This document shows, in pieces, positions 22,486-34,330 of a DNA stretch of 64,000 nucleotides. The stretch is from Reticulascus tulasneorum (taxonomy: Eukaryota; Ascomycota; Sordariomycetes; Glomerellales; Reticulascaceae), in assembly GCA_001557505.1 (NCBI GenBank), contig LSAX01000005.1, forward strand, positions 1,302,001-1,366,000, read 5' to 3'. How positions within the stretch are numbered: position 1 is the stretch's first letter; every line of letters begins with the position of its first letter. The notes below the pieces were generated by a model. That model ran no database searches and was not told where the DNA came from. It was given only the letters and a program-made list of their open reading frames with translations. Made by a program: the position numbers and the translations under genes.

Positions 22486-23086
22486 TAAAAAGCCGAGAAA
22501 GACAACAGGTTCATGCCCGAGATTGAGTGTTGTTTCGATATGTTCACCAACCGTCAAACTTGCTCGCCCCTTGTATGACGGTAAAGAAGATAGGTGGCAC
22601 AGATGATGTCTCCTGCAACAAGTATTATCTGCCTGCGAAAGTTACTGGGCCCGTTTCTGTGGGATTTTTCTATAGGTACCACCGACTTCACCATAAAATG
22701 AGGTGATTTAGGTATGTTTGATAACGAACTTGACTCTACTGCCTAGTCTCTATAGAATCGCCAAGCTTTACAGTTCCCTTCACCAAGCGGGTATGCTTAC
22801 CAGACTGCGAAATGTCCCCCATTTCTAGGTCAGATCACGATTGTAGTCGCAGCTGGTGTTAGGATGAAGAAAATAGAGGGGTAATTAGATGGTGTTCTAC
22901 ATATATCTGGTTCTAAGTTTTCTACATTCCACCGCGGCCAAGATGTTACATGTTCATACAAGTTTTACCGTCTCCATGAACGCCATGCCAGATGCCCCAG
23001 GCAATATGCACTAGAGTCGCCTCTAACCCAGACAAGCACAGCCATACTCGTCTCAACAATGAGAGGAGTTGTAAACAACGCGCCCC
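22486..23086. other. Convergent intergenic region
   Basis: 601 nt between the 3' ends of the NLR and aspartyl-tRNA synthetase genes. It holds no coding frame and should contain both polyadenylation regions. Confidence 0.5.
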
Positions 23087-25328
23087 CTAGTTGTCCTTCT
23101 TCCGATACTGCAGATGATACGTCTCCAACTGCTCCTGCGTAATCTTCCCAGGCCCGCCTGCGAACTCATCAACGCCTTTGTTGTTCTTGGGGAATGCAAT
23201 AACGTCCCGGACGGAGCTCGCCTCGCTCAGGACAGCGGCGAACCGATCGAATCCCAGCGCGAAGCCTGCATGGGGCGGGCAACCCGCACGGAGGGCCCGC
23301 AGGAGATGCGAGAACTCAGCGATCTTGTCCTCGCTCATTTTGAGGATGTCGCGCATCATGAACTCCTGGATATGCGCGACGTGGATACGTCTGCTCCCGC
23401 CGCCGAGCTCCACGCCGTTGAGCACGAGATCGTAATGGTCGGCGGTGGCCTTCAGGGGATCCTGGAAGAGGAGCTGGAAGTCCTCGGGGGTTTTGGGCGC
23501 GGTGAAGGGGTGGTGCGTGGCGGAGAAGCCCGAAGAGCCGCCTTGGCCAACGTCGACTTCCTCGTTGGGCGTGAACATGGGGAAGTCGGTCACCCAGAGG
23601 AACTCGAACGCCCGATTTCTTGGGTGCAATTCCGCGCTGACAGCGGCGTGATATAATGCGTTCCTTATTTCGCCTATTTTCGTAGAACCGCCTTGATGAG
23701 GCCTGCTCTTACGAGCTTGGAATAGGAGGATGTCGCCATCTTGTAGAGAGTCAAGGCCGGTGTCCTGAGGGGCACCTTCGACCAGTCTCTCTAGACCTCC
23801 TGGACCCAGAGCAGAGAAACCATTGAGTGGCTTACTGGTATCGTGAACCAGGAGCTGTGGGGTGCCATCCGAGTTTTGGAAAAAGGACTTCCCGAGCTTC
23901 TCCATGAAGTCGGTTACAAATCGTCGAACGTCTTGCCTGTTTGCAGACTCATCCAGACTTATTTTCCAGACGTCTACTGCCGGTTCTTTCAGGTGCGTGA
24001 TCATGCCGACAAAGTCGGGGCTCAAATGCTTTTCGGCTCGATAGATCTGTGGTATGTTAGCTTCGTGACTCGGCTCGACTGCAGGTTACAAAGAGACAAA
24101 CCTTGTTGGGGATCCGAAGATCCGGCTTATCAGACCCATACCAGTCCATGCAAAACTGATATCCAAGCTGGCGGAACGGAGTTTCCGGGATAGCATGAAA
24201 TTCGGAGCAAGCTCCCTCGTCCAGAGCCTCTGTCTTGCGCACAGGAGTCCACGATTCATCATGGGTAGCGCGAAGATAGTTTTGCCGCATGTTCGTCCAC
24301 GTATGTCGGACCATAACTTCGACATCGTGCTTGATGGTGTCACCATCGGCAAAGGACTTTTCAAGATCCAACTAAGAATATTGTCAGCAGGCGATTCTGC
24401 GCAATGAGAAAGAATACCCACCTGGGTGAATTCGGGCTGCCTGTCTGCGCGGTGGTCTTCATCGCGGAAACACCGAGCAAACTGATAGTAACCCCCTTGT
24501 CCAGCGGCCATCAGTACCTGCTTATACTGCTGCGGACTCTGGGGAAGAGCATACGCCAAGCCAGCTCGGCGAGTCGGCACGATAAACTCTCGTGCTCCCT
24601 CCGAGGTGGACTTGAAGAGGACGGGGGTCTCAACCTCCATATATCCCTGCTCCTGCATCGCGGAGACCAGGTACTGCTTGAGAGAGGCACGGAACTGCAA
24701 TGCTTCTTTCAATTTTGCGTGAAAGCGAAGTTGCAGATGCCTCTCTCGCGGAGGAAAGACGGCATCGGCGGAGACTATGATATCCTTGGGGAATGGATTT
24801 AGGTAGTCAATTGATGTAAGGTCCATGTCATAGCTGGCGCCGCTCTTGGCCCCTCCAGTTATTGTGCCGGTGACTGTCACAGCGCTATAAGGTTGTACCT
24901 GTCGTAGCTCGTCCGCGTATGCGCCTTTCCCGCACAGCTTGATCGTTGGCATCCCGTCGCGCTCCACTTCGGCAAACACCAAGTCCTTGCTCATCTTTCT
25001 CGGCTTTCGGATGAACCCGCAGGCTGACACGGACTTGCCTACAGTCCAGGATTCTCTGTCCGTCATGGTGTCGAACCGAACTGTGCAGCTCTTGTCAGTG
25101 ATGCGCAAAACACCAAAGTGACGGAGTTGGCTTACAGAGCTGTGCATAGTCGCGCGTCAGATGCGCTTCACGAGACTCTCCATCTTTGGCCGTGCTGGGG
25201 CCATGAGGCGTGTGAAGCCATGCGCGAGTCCATGGTCGTAACTGTACCGGACGTATTCGTGGAGTTCGTGGCTTCAGGGATGCTAGAGCTCTCTGACGAC
25301 CCCATGGGAGAAGCATGGGGAGCTTCAT
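23087..25328 (-). CDS. MSD1: Aspartyl-tRNA synthetase, mitochondrial
   Basis: Class II synthetase that charges mitochondrial tRNA-Asp. Exons in coding order are 25328-25136, 25080-24422, 24371-24102 and 24046-23087, giving 693 residues. The first exon encodes a basic, Arg-rich leader (MKLPMLLPWGRQRALASLKP) suited to mitochondrial import. An OB-fold anticodon-binding domain follows (about 68-160). Then come the catalytic core with motif 2 RCFRDEDHRADRQPEFTQ near 267-284, a bacterial-type insertion domain (QLLVHDTSKPLNGFSALG), and motif 3 GFALGFDRFAAVLSEA near 635. The insertion and the domain order identify the bacterial/mitochondrial AspRS type rather than the cytosolic form. The start was chosen as the first ATG in frame with the leader. 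Confidence 0.93.
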
Positions 25329-27260
25329 GCATCCCAATTGGTAGAGAACTCGGCAATTGGGAGCAGTAGATGTCCTTTAGAGCCGATCAAAATCAATTAC
25401 AAGCTTCAAAACAAGCTAGATTCTGCAAGATGAGCTCGTGCGTTGCGGGCAGATGTGGTTCGGCATGACTTTGGGATGGGCTGATCTGAAGCTCAAAAAG
25501 TTCTGGTGACACTCTTGGTTGGGTCCTGAGGCAAGGATCCACTAAAACGCGGGGCACCCTAACATTGAAGCCACATCCCTGCTCCTACTTATATTCCAGC
25601 TCGGAGGGACCTCGAAATTTTCTTTTTCTTTTCTTCTTCATGATTTCTCCAATTCAAGAAAATGTATGTCAACTCCAGGCTTTCGCGCCACCCTTTGACT
25701 GTCCATTCCAAGCTGAATGCTAACAAGAACCTATCTAGATGATGATAGCCACGTGTTTAATATGATGCAGCTTCCTTCATCCGGAGCTTCCAACGCTCTC
25801 CCCTTCGGGGGCTTCAGTGGCTTGGCTGTGACGGATGGAGGGGCTCTGATATAGGCGTTCGACACGACCTTGTTACAGCATCGGACGCGATGATAGGCAT
25901 TTCTGACTTCTATATGAATTGGAGGTTTTCTGTGGGGCTTCCAGGGGAAAGGACTTGTGTCGTGATAGTTGGGATGAACTCGAGGGAAGGATCTCGAGAT
26001 GGAGTCTTCAAACTACGATGATCTAGACGTGTCCGCTACCAGACATTGGCCAGGTGTCTCTGCAATGACTTTCATTTGTTCCCATCAATGTATAGAATAA
26101 GGTCTGAGCAGAGCAGTGAGGAGTAGCCTCCCGAGGCAGGCCCTATCTTGGCCCTGAGAGGCGGTACCGCTTCAATCCGTGTTCGAGTGAGCATTGGATC
26201 TTGGTCTCATATGAAATATAAAGAACCAAAGAACTTGAAAGAAACACGTGTAGAGAACCTCAAATTAGATCTGAATGTCCCATGCACGGTCCAACCGTGG
26301 CCAAAACTGTTTCACAGCGAGTTCCGAGGCATCAAGTAAAGCACGCTCAGGGAATTTTCGCTCGTCAATCGAGCTCTTGGCAGTGTCATCAGCTGGGGTT
26401 GTTGTACGGTGTCCCTACAATAATGTTGGTACATTGGGGGAAGTATAAAATAATTACGGACTACAGTACTTAATTATCACCTGCCTAGCGGTCTACTGTA
26501 AATCTAGGTAATTAATTACCTATTCTGCGGTGGCCTGAGGTAAGATATACATAATTAGTTAGTTTGTAATTATACCTTAGGTTAGGTATTGCCTTAGGTG
26601 AGTTAGTGCATTCTCCAGCCGCACGCAAATGGGTGCCATCATGAGCACAGCCTGTTCTGGTCCCAATGACGGAGAGCCCGAGCCTGAAGCTTGAACCTGA
26701 ACCTGATCGAACCCTGGCCCGCCGCCCGACCCGACCTCTCCAATTAATATATGCCTCCAGCCTGGCACCGACGAGTTCAACGTCAACGCTTCCCAAGGTT
26801 CCACAAAACCCCCCGAAATTCACCATCGGTTGAGCAAACACAGTTACCATCATCTACGTAATAATATTCTTACCGACACATTGCACGTCACCTCTAGAAT
26901 CTGCTCAATCTGTCATGGCACTGTCGCAATCCCCGGACCCCGAAGCATCCCATTCTTTGAGCTAGCCTTGATCGGATCCAATTTCCCCTTCGCCGAGGTG
27001 TCCCCCATTACGTCGAAATCCTAGGGTCGATCATTGTTCTTTGTGCGACTCGACGGCTGCTAAAATAGCATCTTTTACCGACTGACTTCTCCTACTAAAC
27101 GCCAATCCTACCTTTCCAATCTTGAGCCTGGCACCGCACTCCATTTGCGCCGGGAGCCGTCTTTGCGACCACCAAATTCCTCCGCCAGCGGACAGACATT
27201 CAACCCCCGCGGCCGGCCCAGCGCTGAGGCGATTGAGTTGCTCGTTGGGCAGCTGACAGG
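25329..27260. other. Divergent intergenic region
   Basis: 1.9 kb between two divergently transcribed genes. There are no supported coding frames. Around 26440-26600 the sequence is AT-rich with repeated TAATTA and CCTTAGG words. The last 400 nt before the adaptor gene are pyrimidine-rich and probably its promoter and 5' leader. Confidence 0.5.
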
Positions 27261-29391
27261 ATGGCAAGCTCCTTTGAGAAGTCTGTGAAGGGCGCGACCA
27301 AGATCAAGGTACGTATACTGCCGGAGAGCGCCTGCTCCATGCCTTCGTCAATTCGGGAAAGGAGACGCTGACTGTTGTCCAAATAGGCGGCACCCCCGAA
27401 AACGAAGTATATCGAGCATATCCTCGTCGCGACGCACGCGGGAGAGGCTGGCGTCGGGGAGGTCTTCCGAGCCCTGCAGTTCCGATTACGCGATTCAACA
27501 TGGACTGTCGTCTTCAAGAGCTTAATCACAGTGCACCTGATGATCAGGGAAGGGTCGCCGGACGTCACGCTTGCGTACCTGGCGCATCACAGGAATATGC
27601 TGTCTATTAGCAGCTTTGCGGACGGTTAGTCAAGCTGGACATGTTCAACGACCTATGGTGCTAGCCAGAGCTAATCCGGAATTCATAGTTCAAACACAAG
27701 GCCGGAATATTCGGCATTATGCTGCCTATCTTACGGAAAGGGCCAAAGCCTACAAAGAGACGAAATGCGACTGGGTTCGTGGGAAGGACTCGCGCCTCGA
27801 AAAGATGTCTGTTGAGAAAGGGTTACTGCGAGAAACCGAAATCGTGCAGCGCCAGATCACCGCACTGTTGGTATCCGACGTGCGTCTAGACTGTATCTCA
27901 ACCCTTGAGCTGCGGCTGACTTGAAATAGGTTATGGATCAGGACCCCGAGAATGAGATCACAATCACCGTATTCCGGCTTCTGGTCTTGGACTTGTTAGC
28001 CCTCTTCCAGGTTCTGAATATGGCAATGATCAATATCCTAGGTGAGAATGGTATTATACACAAGCGCTTGATCTCTACTGACTGCCTTAGGCCACTTTTT
28101 CGAGATGTCAAAGGTCGACGCAGAGAGGGCTATGGAAATCTACCGCAACTTCACGAAGCAGACAGACTTCGTTGTGCAGTATCTTAGTGTAGCGCGCCAA
28201 CACGAACACCACACCCGAGTGGAAGTCCCAAAGCTCAAGCATGCCCCCGTCAACCTCGGACGGCAGCTAGAGGAATATCTCAAGGATCCCGATTTTGAGG
28301 TTAACCGGAGGCAGTATATCGCTGAGTTGCAAGTCAAAAAGGGCAAAGGGGGCTCGTCTAGCGCCGCTGTGTCCGGCTTAAACGCCTTTGAGACGAAGCC
28401 GACGCCGAGCAAGAATGTCCCAGACTTCCGGAGTCAAACGCAGCAAGAGCAAAAACCCCAGCCAACGAAGGGCCCGGACGCGGATCTGATCGATTTCTTC
28501 GAGTCCATCGAGCAGAACCAGACCCCGATGGCGGTAAACACACAGCAGCATCAGCAGCAGCAACTGCAGCAGCTACCTATGCAGACAGGCTTTGCTTCAA
28601 ACAGTCCCTACCAGATGCAACCTGCTGGCTTCCAACAGAACGGATTCGCGGTACAGCAGACAGGATTCGCGTCAAACAGCCCCTTCCAACCACAGAGTAC
28701 GAATCCGTTTGGTCAGCCGCAGCAACTGCCGCAACAAATACCACAGCAAATCCAGCCCAACTTCACCGGTGCCGGGTTTGGCGGCTATTCGCCACAGCCG
28801 AGCTTCCAGCCCGGTGCATTGGGGTCAATTCCGCAGGATTCAGTAGCCAGTTTCCCAACTGGGGCTCAGCAAGGCATGCCAAATCTGCAGGCTGCGCAGA
28901 CCACGAATCCTTTCCGACAATCCATGCTGATGACGCAACAAACGGGACTCTCCGGTCCCACAGTGCAATCGCCAATGTCACCAGGCAGCCCGCAGGGTCT
29001 TCAACGGCAAAACACGAATCCATTTGCCCGATCATCACCGCTAGCCCAGCAACAGCAGTCCTTCTCTCCGATCTCGAACAACTCCCCTTTCCAATCACAG
29101 CCTCCTCAACAGTTTGCTTCGCCGCCTGCTCCCTTGCAGCCAATGGCTACTGGCACGAATCCCTTTGCAAGGAATTTTGGAGCGCAGGCCGAGCCCCAGC
29201 AGCTTCAGACAACCGGTGCGATCGTGCCGCAACCGACTGGGAGTACGAACCCTTTCCGGCAGGGCGCGTTTGTGAACCACAACACAGGCATGGGCTGGCA
29301 GCATGGTCAGCAGCCGTTGGGAGGTGGCTTGGACAATCTCGAGACCATACCCGTTTTCCCTCGGCCGGCACAACAGACACCGTGGCAGTAG
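27261..29391 (+). CDS. YAP1801: AP180/CALM-type clathrin assembly protein (ANTH domain)
   Basis: Endocytic adaptor that binds phosphoinositides and clathrin at the plasma membrane. Five exons (27261-27308, 27387-27624, 27689-27879, 27930-28041, 28091-29391) encode 629 residues. Residues 1 to about 290 form the ANTH domain. It begins MASSFEKSVKGATKIK and continues KTKYIEHILVATH, which contains the basic patch expected to bind PIP2, followed by the helical solenoid (FRLLVLDLLALFQVLNMAMI). The C-terminal half is disordered, rich in Gln, Pro, Asn and Phe, with at least five TNPF motifs that would recruit EH-domain proteins such as Ede1/Pan1, and repeated QTGFASNSPF units. A DLIDFF stretch is a possible clathrin-box-like site. 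The first exon is only 16 codons. The symbol is by homology to the yeast pair Yap1801/Yap1802. Confidence 0.92.
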
Positions 29392-29825
29392 CGCCCGCGG
29401 TCCTTGAGATTTTAGTTAGGCTTCCGTTTGCCGATATTTTCCGTCTTCGGATCACATTTGGGTGTTCTCCTTGAGACACTCTTCACCATGTTTTTTAGCA
29501 AGGCGTTCCAGGAACTAAACTGTGAGACTGAAAATCCAGTAGACATGAGACAGGTGGCCCGGCTGCTCGAAGGGCTCAAGCCGAGGAGGCCAGAGGAAGA
29601 CGGCCTAGGGAGGCGGCTGTATCATCTATTCCACCAGACTTAGTTGTAATGAATGCATACGAGGATGACGTCAAGGTATTTCTAGATGGATTTCTCTAAA
29701 TATGATTTTATTTTACTTTTGCAGTAACCACGTGAGCCTGAATCCGCGGTGCATCAACCTGAACGCCATCGCTATGCGTCAAAATGACGAGCCAAATGGG
29801 CTATTTGCCTACGGCATTAAAAGTA
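29392..29825. other. Convergent intergenic region
   Basis: 434 nt between two 3' ends. A 71-codon frame at 29428-29643 has no family resemblance and probably lies in the adaptor's 3' untranslated region. Confidence 0.5.
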
Positions 29826-30947
29826 TCAGAAGACGTCGTCCACGTCCATCTTCTGCGACATCTGCCCTGTATTCGCTGCCGCTGCCGCCTCGGCCGTGGC
29901 AATCCCCTGCACGCCTTTCTCATCCTCAATGAACACCCCCAGGCCCGAGAATGCCTCAAACATGGCTCGGCTAAGATACTCCTCCGCGCGATAGCCTCCG
30001 ACCACGATATCCTGCCTCGTGCGCGCCGCATCCACCCAGTCATTGCGGTAGCCTTCCAAGGGGCCGATGGCGTACCGGTCCATCCGCAGCTCCAGGCCGC
30101 CGAAGGGATCGTACGGTCTGTCATCTTCGACGGATCGCTCCTTCTTCTTCTTCAGGCCGCGGATGGATAGGCTCGGCGCCGTGGCCTCGTTGAAGGAGGT
30201 CATGGCCGAAGCGAGGCGACCCTGGCCACGCTTCTTGAGGAGGATGCGATTGACTGTTTGGCTGGCCTGGCCGGATTGGGAGCTGGTGAGTCCGTCGAGC
30301 ATCTCCTCACGCATGCGGTGTCCCTTTTGGCGCTCCTCGGCGTCTTCTTTCATGCTTTCCAGGCGGCGCAGACGAGCTGCTTCTTTCTCGGCAGCGAGGC
30401 GTTGGCGGGTGAGATCCTCTGCTTCCTTGCCCAGCCGTTTGTTTCGCTCGATCTCTGCCTTGTGCGCAGCCTCCCACTCCATCAGACGTGATTCTGCTTC
30501 CTTCTTTTCGACGTCGTTGCCGCTGATCAGATCGAACGTCAGGCTCTCCACCCACTCGAGGTACTCGTTGAACGAATCCAGCGTCTCGAACTCGTCCTCC
30601 ACTTTATTCAGCACGGCAGCCACGCGCCGCCGGATGTCGACCTCACGCTCAATGGTTAGATCGCCGAAGTACGCGCTCTTGAAACCCTTCTTGCGCAGCG
30701 TCTTGTGGCAGCCCGCGTAGGGGCATTGGTTCGGGCCGTCGCCGAAAATGCGAGCCACGCAGCCGGAGCACATGGGGTGGTAGCACTCTGGGTTGACGAG
30801 GAACTCGAGGTCCTTGTTGAGGTAGCGCATCGTTTTGCAGACGGGGCAGATATCCGTTCCCGGATTGTTGGAGTCGAGCATGTTTGAGCCGGGGCCGGTG
30901 GTGCCTGCACGTACCGAGACGGCCTGGATGCTGGCCTTTCGTGACAT
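29826..30947 (-). CDS. tfb3: TFIIH/CAK assembly subunit Tfb3 (MAT1 homologue)
   Basis: RING-finger subunit of general transcription factor TFIIH that anchors the Cdk7-cyclin H kinase to the core. It is a single exon of 373 residues. The C3HC4 RING at 34-80 has C34, C37, C55, H57, C60, C63, C75 and C80 (ICPVCKTM to CPYAGC), and is followed by the conserved TLRKKGFKSAYFGD. A long coiled coil spans about 110-215 (LMEWEAAHKAEIERNKRLGK), as in MAT1. The C-terminal region carries the kinase-binding part and ends in an acidic DVDDVF. The start at 30947 was preferred over an earlier in-frame non-ATG extension because family members begin close to the RING. It is divergent from nudC with a shared promoter. 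Confidence 0.94.
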   Translation of the reverse strand: MSRKASIQAVSVRAGTTGPGSNMLDSNNPGTDICPVCKTMRYLNKDLEFLVNPECYHPMCSGCVARIFGDGPNQCPYAGCHKTLRKKGFKSAYFGDLTIEREVDIRRRVAAVLNKVEDEFETLDSFNEYLEWVESLTFDLISGNDVEKKEAESRLMEWEAAHKAEIERNKRLGKEAEDLTRQRLAAEKEAARLRRLESMKEDAEERQKGHRMREEMLDGLTSSQSGQASQTVNRILLKKRGQGRLASAMTSFNEATAPSLSIRGLKKKKERSVEDDRPYDPFGGLELRMDRYAIGPLEGYRNDWVDAARTRQDIVVGGYRAEEYLSRAMFEAFSGLGVFIEDEKGVQGIATAEAAAAANTGQMSQKMDVDDVF

Positions 30948-31274
30948 ATTGGGCTTGCTGATCACGTATAGCAAAGTGTGTGGAGAAGTATTTGCATCCT
31001 GCGCCGTCAACAGTCCAGAACGAGCAGCGTGGCGCGGGCGGTGAGCTCAAAGTGAGCCTACTGGGAGTGGACTTGATGAAGTGTTGAGGTGGAATGTTAA
31101 GGACGAGGCTGAAGGGTTCATTAAGTAAGGAACTAGTCGGGAAATATGATTGGCTAGTCCTCCACACCCCTGCTCCAGGCCCCACTTTGTCATCTGCCCC
31201 TCCATCAACATCGTCAGCCTTCTGGAACTCTTCCATCGCCTTCGAAGATTTCCACACACATCAATATTAGCAAT
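30948..31274. promoter_or_regulatory. Shared promoter of tfb3 and nudC
   Basis: 327 nt between two divergent start codons. A CCAAT box in reverse orientation (ATTGG) is at 31149-31153, about 125 nt before the nudC start. A pyrimidine-rich tract precedes nudC. Divergent control is likely, but shared control is inference. Confidence 0.45.
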
Positions 31275-31985
31275 ATGGCTGACAAAGGTATGTTCCTCCC
31301 CGCTGAGTGTCTTGGTATCGATACTTCTCTGCTCATATTGTTCGGAAATGGTCCGGTTCATTGCTAATGGATTCCAAAACAGAACTCACCCCAGCCGAGG
31401 AGGCAGCAGCTCGTGTAAGGGAAGCCGAGGAGCAGGCGGCGCTTCCTTACAAATGGGAGCAGACTATTGGAGAACTTGACATCAACTTCACAATTCCTGG
31501 CAATCTCAAGAGTAGGGACCTGGTAGTGGATATCAAGAAGACGAAGATTGTCGCGGGGATCAAGGGCCAAGATCCGTTCATAACGGTGAGCTGATCAATC
31601 GCATCTATGCCATATCAAGCTAATGAAAGGGAAGGGCGACCTATTCCAAGCCGTCAAGGTAGACGACTCAACCTGGACCCTCACAACAGCCCCGGGCGGC
31701 ATGAAGACTATAGAGATTCACCTCGACAAGATCAACAAGATGGAGTGGTGGCCGCATGTGGTCACGACAGCACCAAAGATCGATGTGACGAAGATCACGC
31801 CCGACCAGTCGAAGCTGTCCGACCTGGATGGAGAGACTCGCGGCATGGTGGAAAAGATGATGTTTGACCAGCGGCAGAAGGAGGCAGGGCTACCTACCTC
31901 GGATGAGCAGAAGAAGATGGATATCCTGAAGAAGTTCCAGGCGGAGCATCCTGAGATGGACTTTAGCAACGCGAAGATCAGTTAA
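31275..31985 (+). CDS. nudC: Nuclear movement protein NudC
   Basis: CS-domain (p23-like) co-chaperone needed for dynein-dependent nuclear migration. Three exons (31275-31287, 31383-31585, 31635-31985) give 188 residues. The first exon holds only 13 nt (MADK plus one base) and could easily be missed. The CS domain spans roughly 25-115: [18 protein letters not shown], then [20 protein letters not shown] and [10 protein letters not shown], closed by [16 protein letters not shown], which is diagnostic for NudC. The helical C-terminus has [20 protein letters not shown] and a typical [18 protein letters not shown] end. The acceptor at 31634 was chosen because it alone restores the frame. Length is close to the A. 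nidulans protein. Confidence 0.95.
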
Positions 31986-32542
31986 GCGTGCAATTTGAAC
32001 ATGTACGTTTCTTCGGAACTCTGGGCCAGAATACCTGGATGTACAGGCGAGGCACGTGTGGTCAAATCGGGTTGGCCAAGCCGTGCAGAATGACTTAAAA
32101 CTATCCGTGGGTACGTGAGATGTCAAGGACGAAACGAGTCACCAAAACCACGAAAGATAATAAGGTAGAGGTGTCAGAGAGCCCTAATTTTTAATCTTGG
32201 AACTGCACAGTAAATGCAGAAGCAGATTGAGGCTGCAACACATTTGTTGTTAGAGATATAAGCGTTCCGTCCATATCCAACGAATTCGTAACCGTAACGC
32301 GATGACGATTGTAAACGCAACAGGAGGCTCTGCAGGCAGGTCACATCTGTGGGTTGCCAGAAGAGGGACTGTTAGTAGAAAGCGTTCTGCGGTTTAGTAT
32401 CTGGCAAGCATGAATGTAGAAGCAAGGGGGACGCCACCAAAAGGAATCACAGACGAGGACCACGCCATGGCCAACATCAATAGATTCTCTATCCTTTACC
32501 GCCACTCTGAACTCCTAATATTCCTATTCCATCGGATGCGAT
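31986..32542. other. Convergent intergenic region
   Basis: 557 nt between the 3' ends of nudC and the Bud27-like gene. No coding frame or RNA gene is visible. Confidence 0.5.
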
Positions 32543-34330
32543 TTACTGCTTCGAGAGGCGGGCAGCCATAAACCTGCTCATCCGTTTCGGGCCGCCATCT
32601 TCCTCGTCGAGCGGCTGTATAGGCGATTCGTCCTCCTTCATGAACCCGCCCTCCCTCTGAATGAAAGTCTTCCGTCTACGATAGTACTCTTCCGCAACTT
32701 CTTGGTCGACGAACTCGTCGTCCAACTCTTCGGAATCCTGGGGAGGAGGTATAGCCGTGCGCTCCACAATAGCAGCCGCCAGGGTCTGTCCTTCTGGACC
32801 GCTAGGGGCGGTTGGTCGGTCCTGGTTGAGGAACCGCAGCGGCACATCTAGCGGACCTTTAGGTGTGGTGGTCGGCGGCGCTGTCGGGGCCACTTCGTCC
32901 AGGATTGCAGGCTCAGCTAATTGCCTTCTGAATCTGGAGGTTGGCTTTCGGGTAGGTTTCTGTTCTGTTCGCTTTGGCTGGCCGGTACGTTCAACGACAT
33001 CACTGACTGGATCAATCCTCGGCGCAGCGGGAGCCAGAGCAGGAATAGGTGTGGGAGCGTCGGGCGAGACATCCAGTGTGTCGGCAAAGCGAACACTCTT
33101 TGCAGCGTCCGTCGCAGCCACCGAGCGCGGATTGGAAGATTTTAGCGCCGACGTTGTGTCTGCTGCAGCAGCATCTGACGAAGATCGGTCGTCATTCTTC
33201 ACCTTTATGCGGCCAATCCCCTCTTCGAGTTTGTCAGAATCCTCCTCCTCCTTCTCGAGCTTCTGAGTGAATCGAGATTTCACGCCAAGGCGTTGCTCAA
33301 GCTCCAGCATTCGTTGGTGATAATCATCGTCCAGAACAGTTTTTGATCGCCCGAATTCATCTTCGTCCTCGTCATCGGAGTAGTCGAATTCCCAATCGTC
33401 GTCATCATCCGTGCCCTCCTCGAGGGTCAGCTCCGCCACTACCGCCCCGACTTCGCCCATGCCGTACCTGAGCATTTCTCGCCGCAATTTCGCATCCTCT
33501 TCGGATTCATCTGACGGCACCACCGCTCCTTCCCGACTAGACTCTTCCTGTTCTTTGGCCGTCTGCATGACCCGCTCAACCCGCTTGGCCGCTCTCGACT
33601 TTTCAGGCTCATGTCCTGGCTTGGTATCTTCTGCGAAAGATACACCCCTTCTTGCCGAAGCAAGACTTCCTCCATCTGTCTCATCCTTTGCCACTGGCTC
33701 TGGTGCCTGGGCTTGGCTCGGGACAATTGTGCTTGGCAGCTGAACAGCTTCCTCCGCAGCTGACGGAACAGGTTGAGATTCGTCGACCGGTTCAGTAAGA
33801 TTTTTGACGCCAGCCTTTTCCAAGATCTCCCGAAGCTGTGGTTGCGATTCGCCCGGCTTCCGCAGCTGGTAGGACAAGACGTTGTCATTGTCATCCAGCT
33901 CCTCGACAATTTCGGTAATTGGCAATCCTTCCTCGCCCGTAGCATCCGGTGCGCTTAACGCAGCAATCTCGGCATACTTCGCTTCGGCTTCCTCGACCTG
34001 CTTCTCCAGAGTCTCAATATTCCTCGTCACGTAATCTATGCGACGTGACAAAAGATTAACAATTTGGTCAGTGGGTTTTAAGTCTATGCGGCCGAAAAGG
34101 TCGCTGATCTCCTTCCTGTCGATCAGCTCGCCAGCGTAATCTCTTCTGATCCTGGCCAGATCCTTCTGGCTAGCCGGTTGGGCCACTGACTCGATCTCTT
34201 CCTTGAGTTCTTCATATTCGGCATCCCATTGTCTCCAGTGCTGCAGTGCTCTTCTGAGCCTGGCGATATTCTCTTCAAGCTGCAGACGATGCTTCTCGAT
34301 GTCCTCAAGACTATCCTTGACAGCCGCCAT
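32543..34330 (-). CDS. bud27: Bud27/URI-type unconventional prefoldin
   Basis: Single exon of 595 residues related to yeast Bud27 and human URI, an RPB5-interacting prefoldin-like protein that helps assemble RNA polymerases and links to TOR-dependent gene expression. The N-terminal about 130 residues form the prefoldin-like coiled coil (VKDSLEDIEKHRLQLEENIA, then a second helix RNIETLEKQVEEAEAKYAEI). Long disordered segments follow. An acidic block near 310-330 (TDDDDDWEFDYSDDEDEDEF) is typical of the RPB5-binding/URI region, and RSRFTQKLEKE-like helices follow. The extreme C-terminus (EEYYRRRKTFIQREGGFM, then MSRFMAARLSKQ) matches the DUF3835 tail of fungal Bud27 proteins. It is divergent from the Zn2Cys6 gene. 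Confidence 0.82.
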   Translation of the reverse strand: MAAVKDSLEDIEKHRLQLEENIARLRRALQHWRQWDAEYEELKEEIESVAQPASQKDLARIRRDYAGELIDRKEISDLFGRIDLKPTDQIVNLLSRRIDYVTRNIETLEKQVEEAEAKYAEIAALSAPDATGEEGLPITEIVEELDDNDNVLSYQLRKPGESQPQLREILEKAGVKNLTEPVDESQPVPSAAEEAVQLPSTIVPSQAQAPEPVAKDETDGGSLASARRGVSFAEDTKPGHEPEKSRAAKRVERVMQTAKEQEESSREGAVVPSDESEEDAKLRREMLRYGMGEVGAVVAELTLEEGTDDDDDWEFDYSDDEDEDEFGRSKTVLDDDYHQRMLELEQRLGVKSRFTQKLEKEEEDSDKLEEGIGRIKVKNDDRSSSDAAAADTTSALKSSNPRSVAATDAAKSVRFADTLDVSPDAPTPIPALAPAAPRIDPVSDVVERTGQPKRTEQKPTRKPTSRFRRQLAEPAILDEVAPTAPPTTTPKGPLDVPLRFLNQDRPTAPSGPEGQTLAAAIVERTAIPPPQDSEELDDEFVDQEVAEEYYRRRKTFIQREGGFMKEDESPIQPLDEEDGGPKRMSRFMAARLSKQ

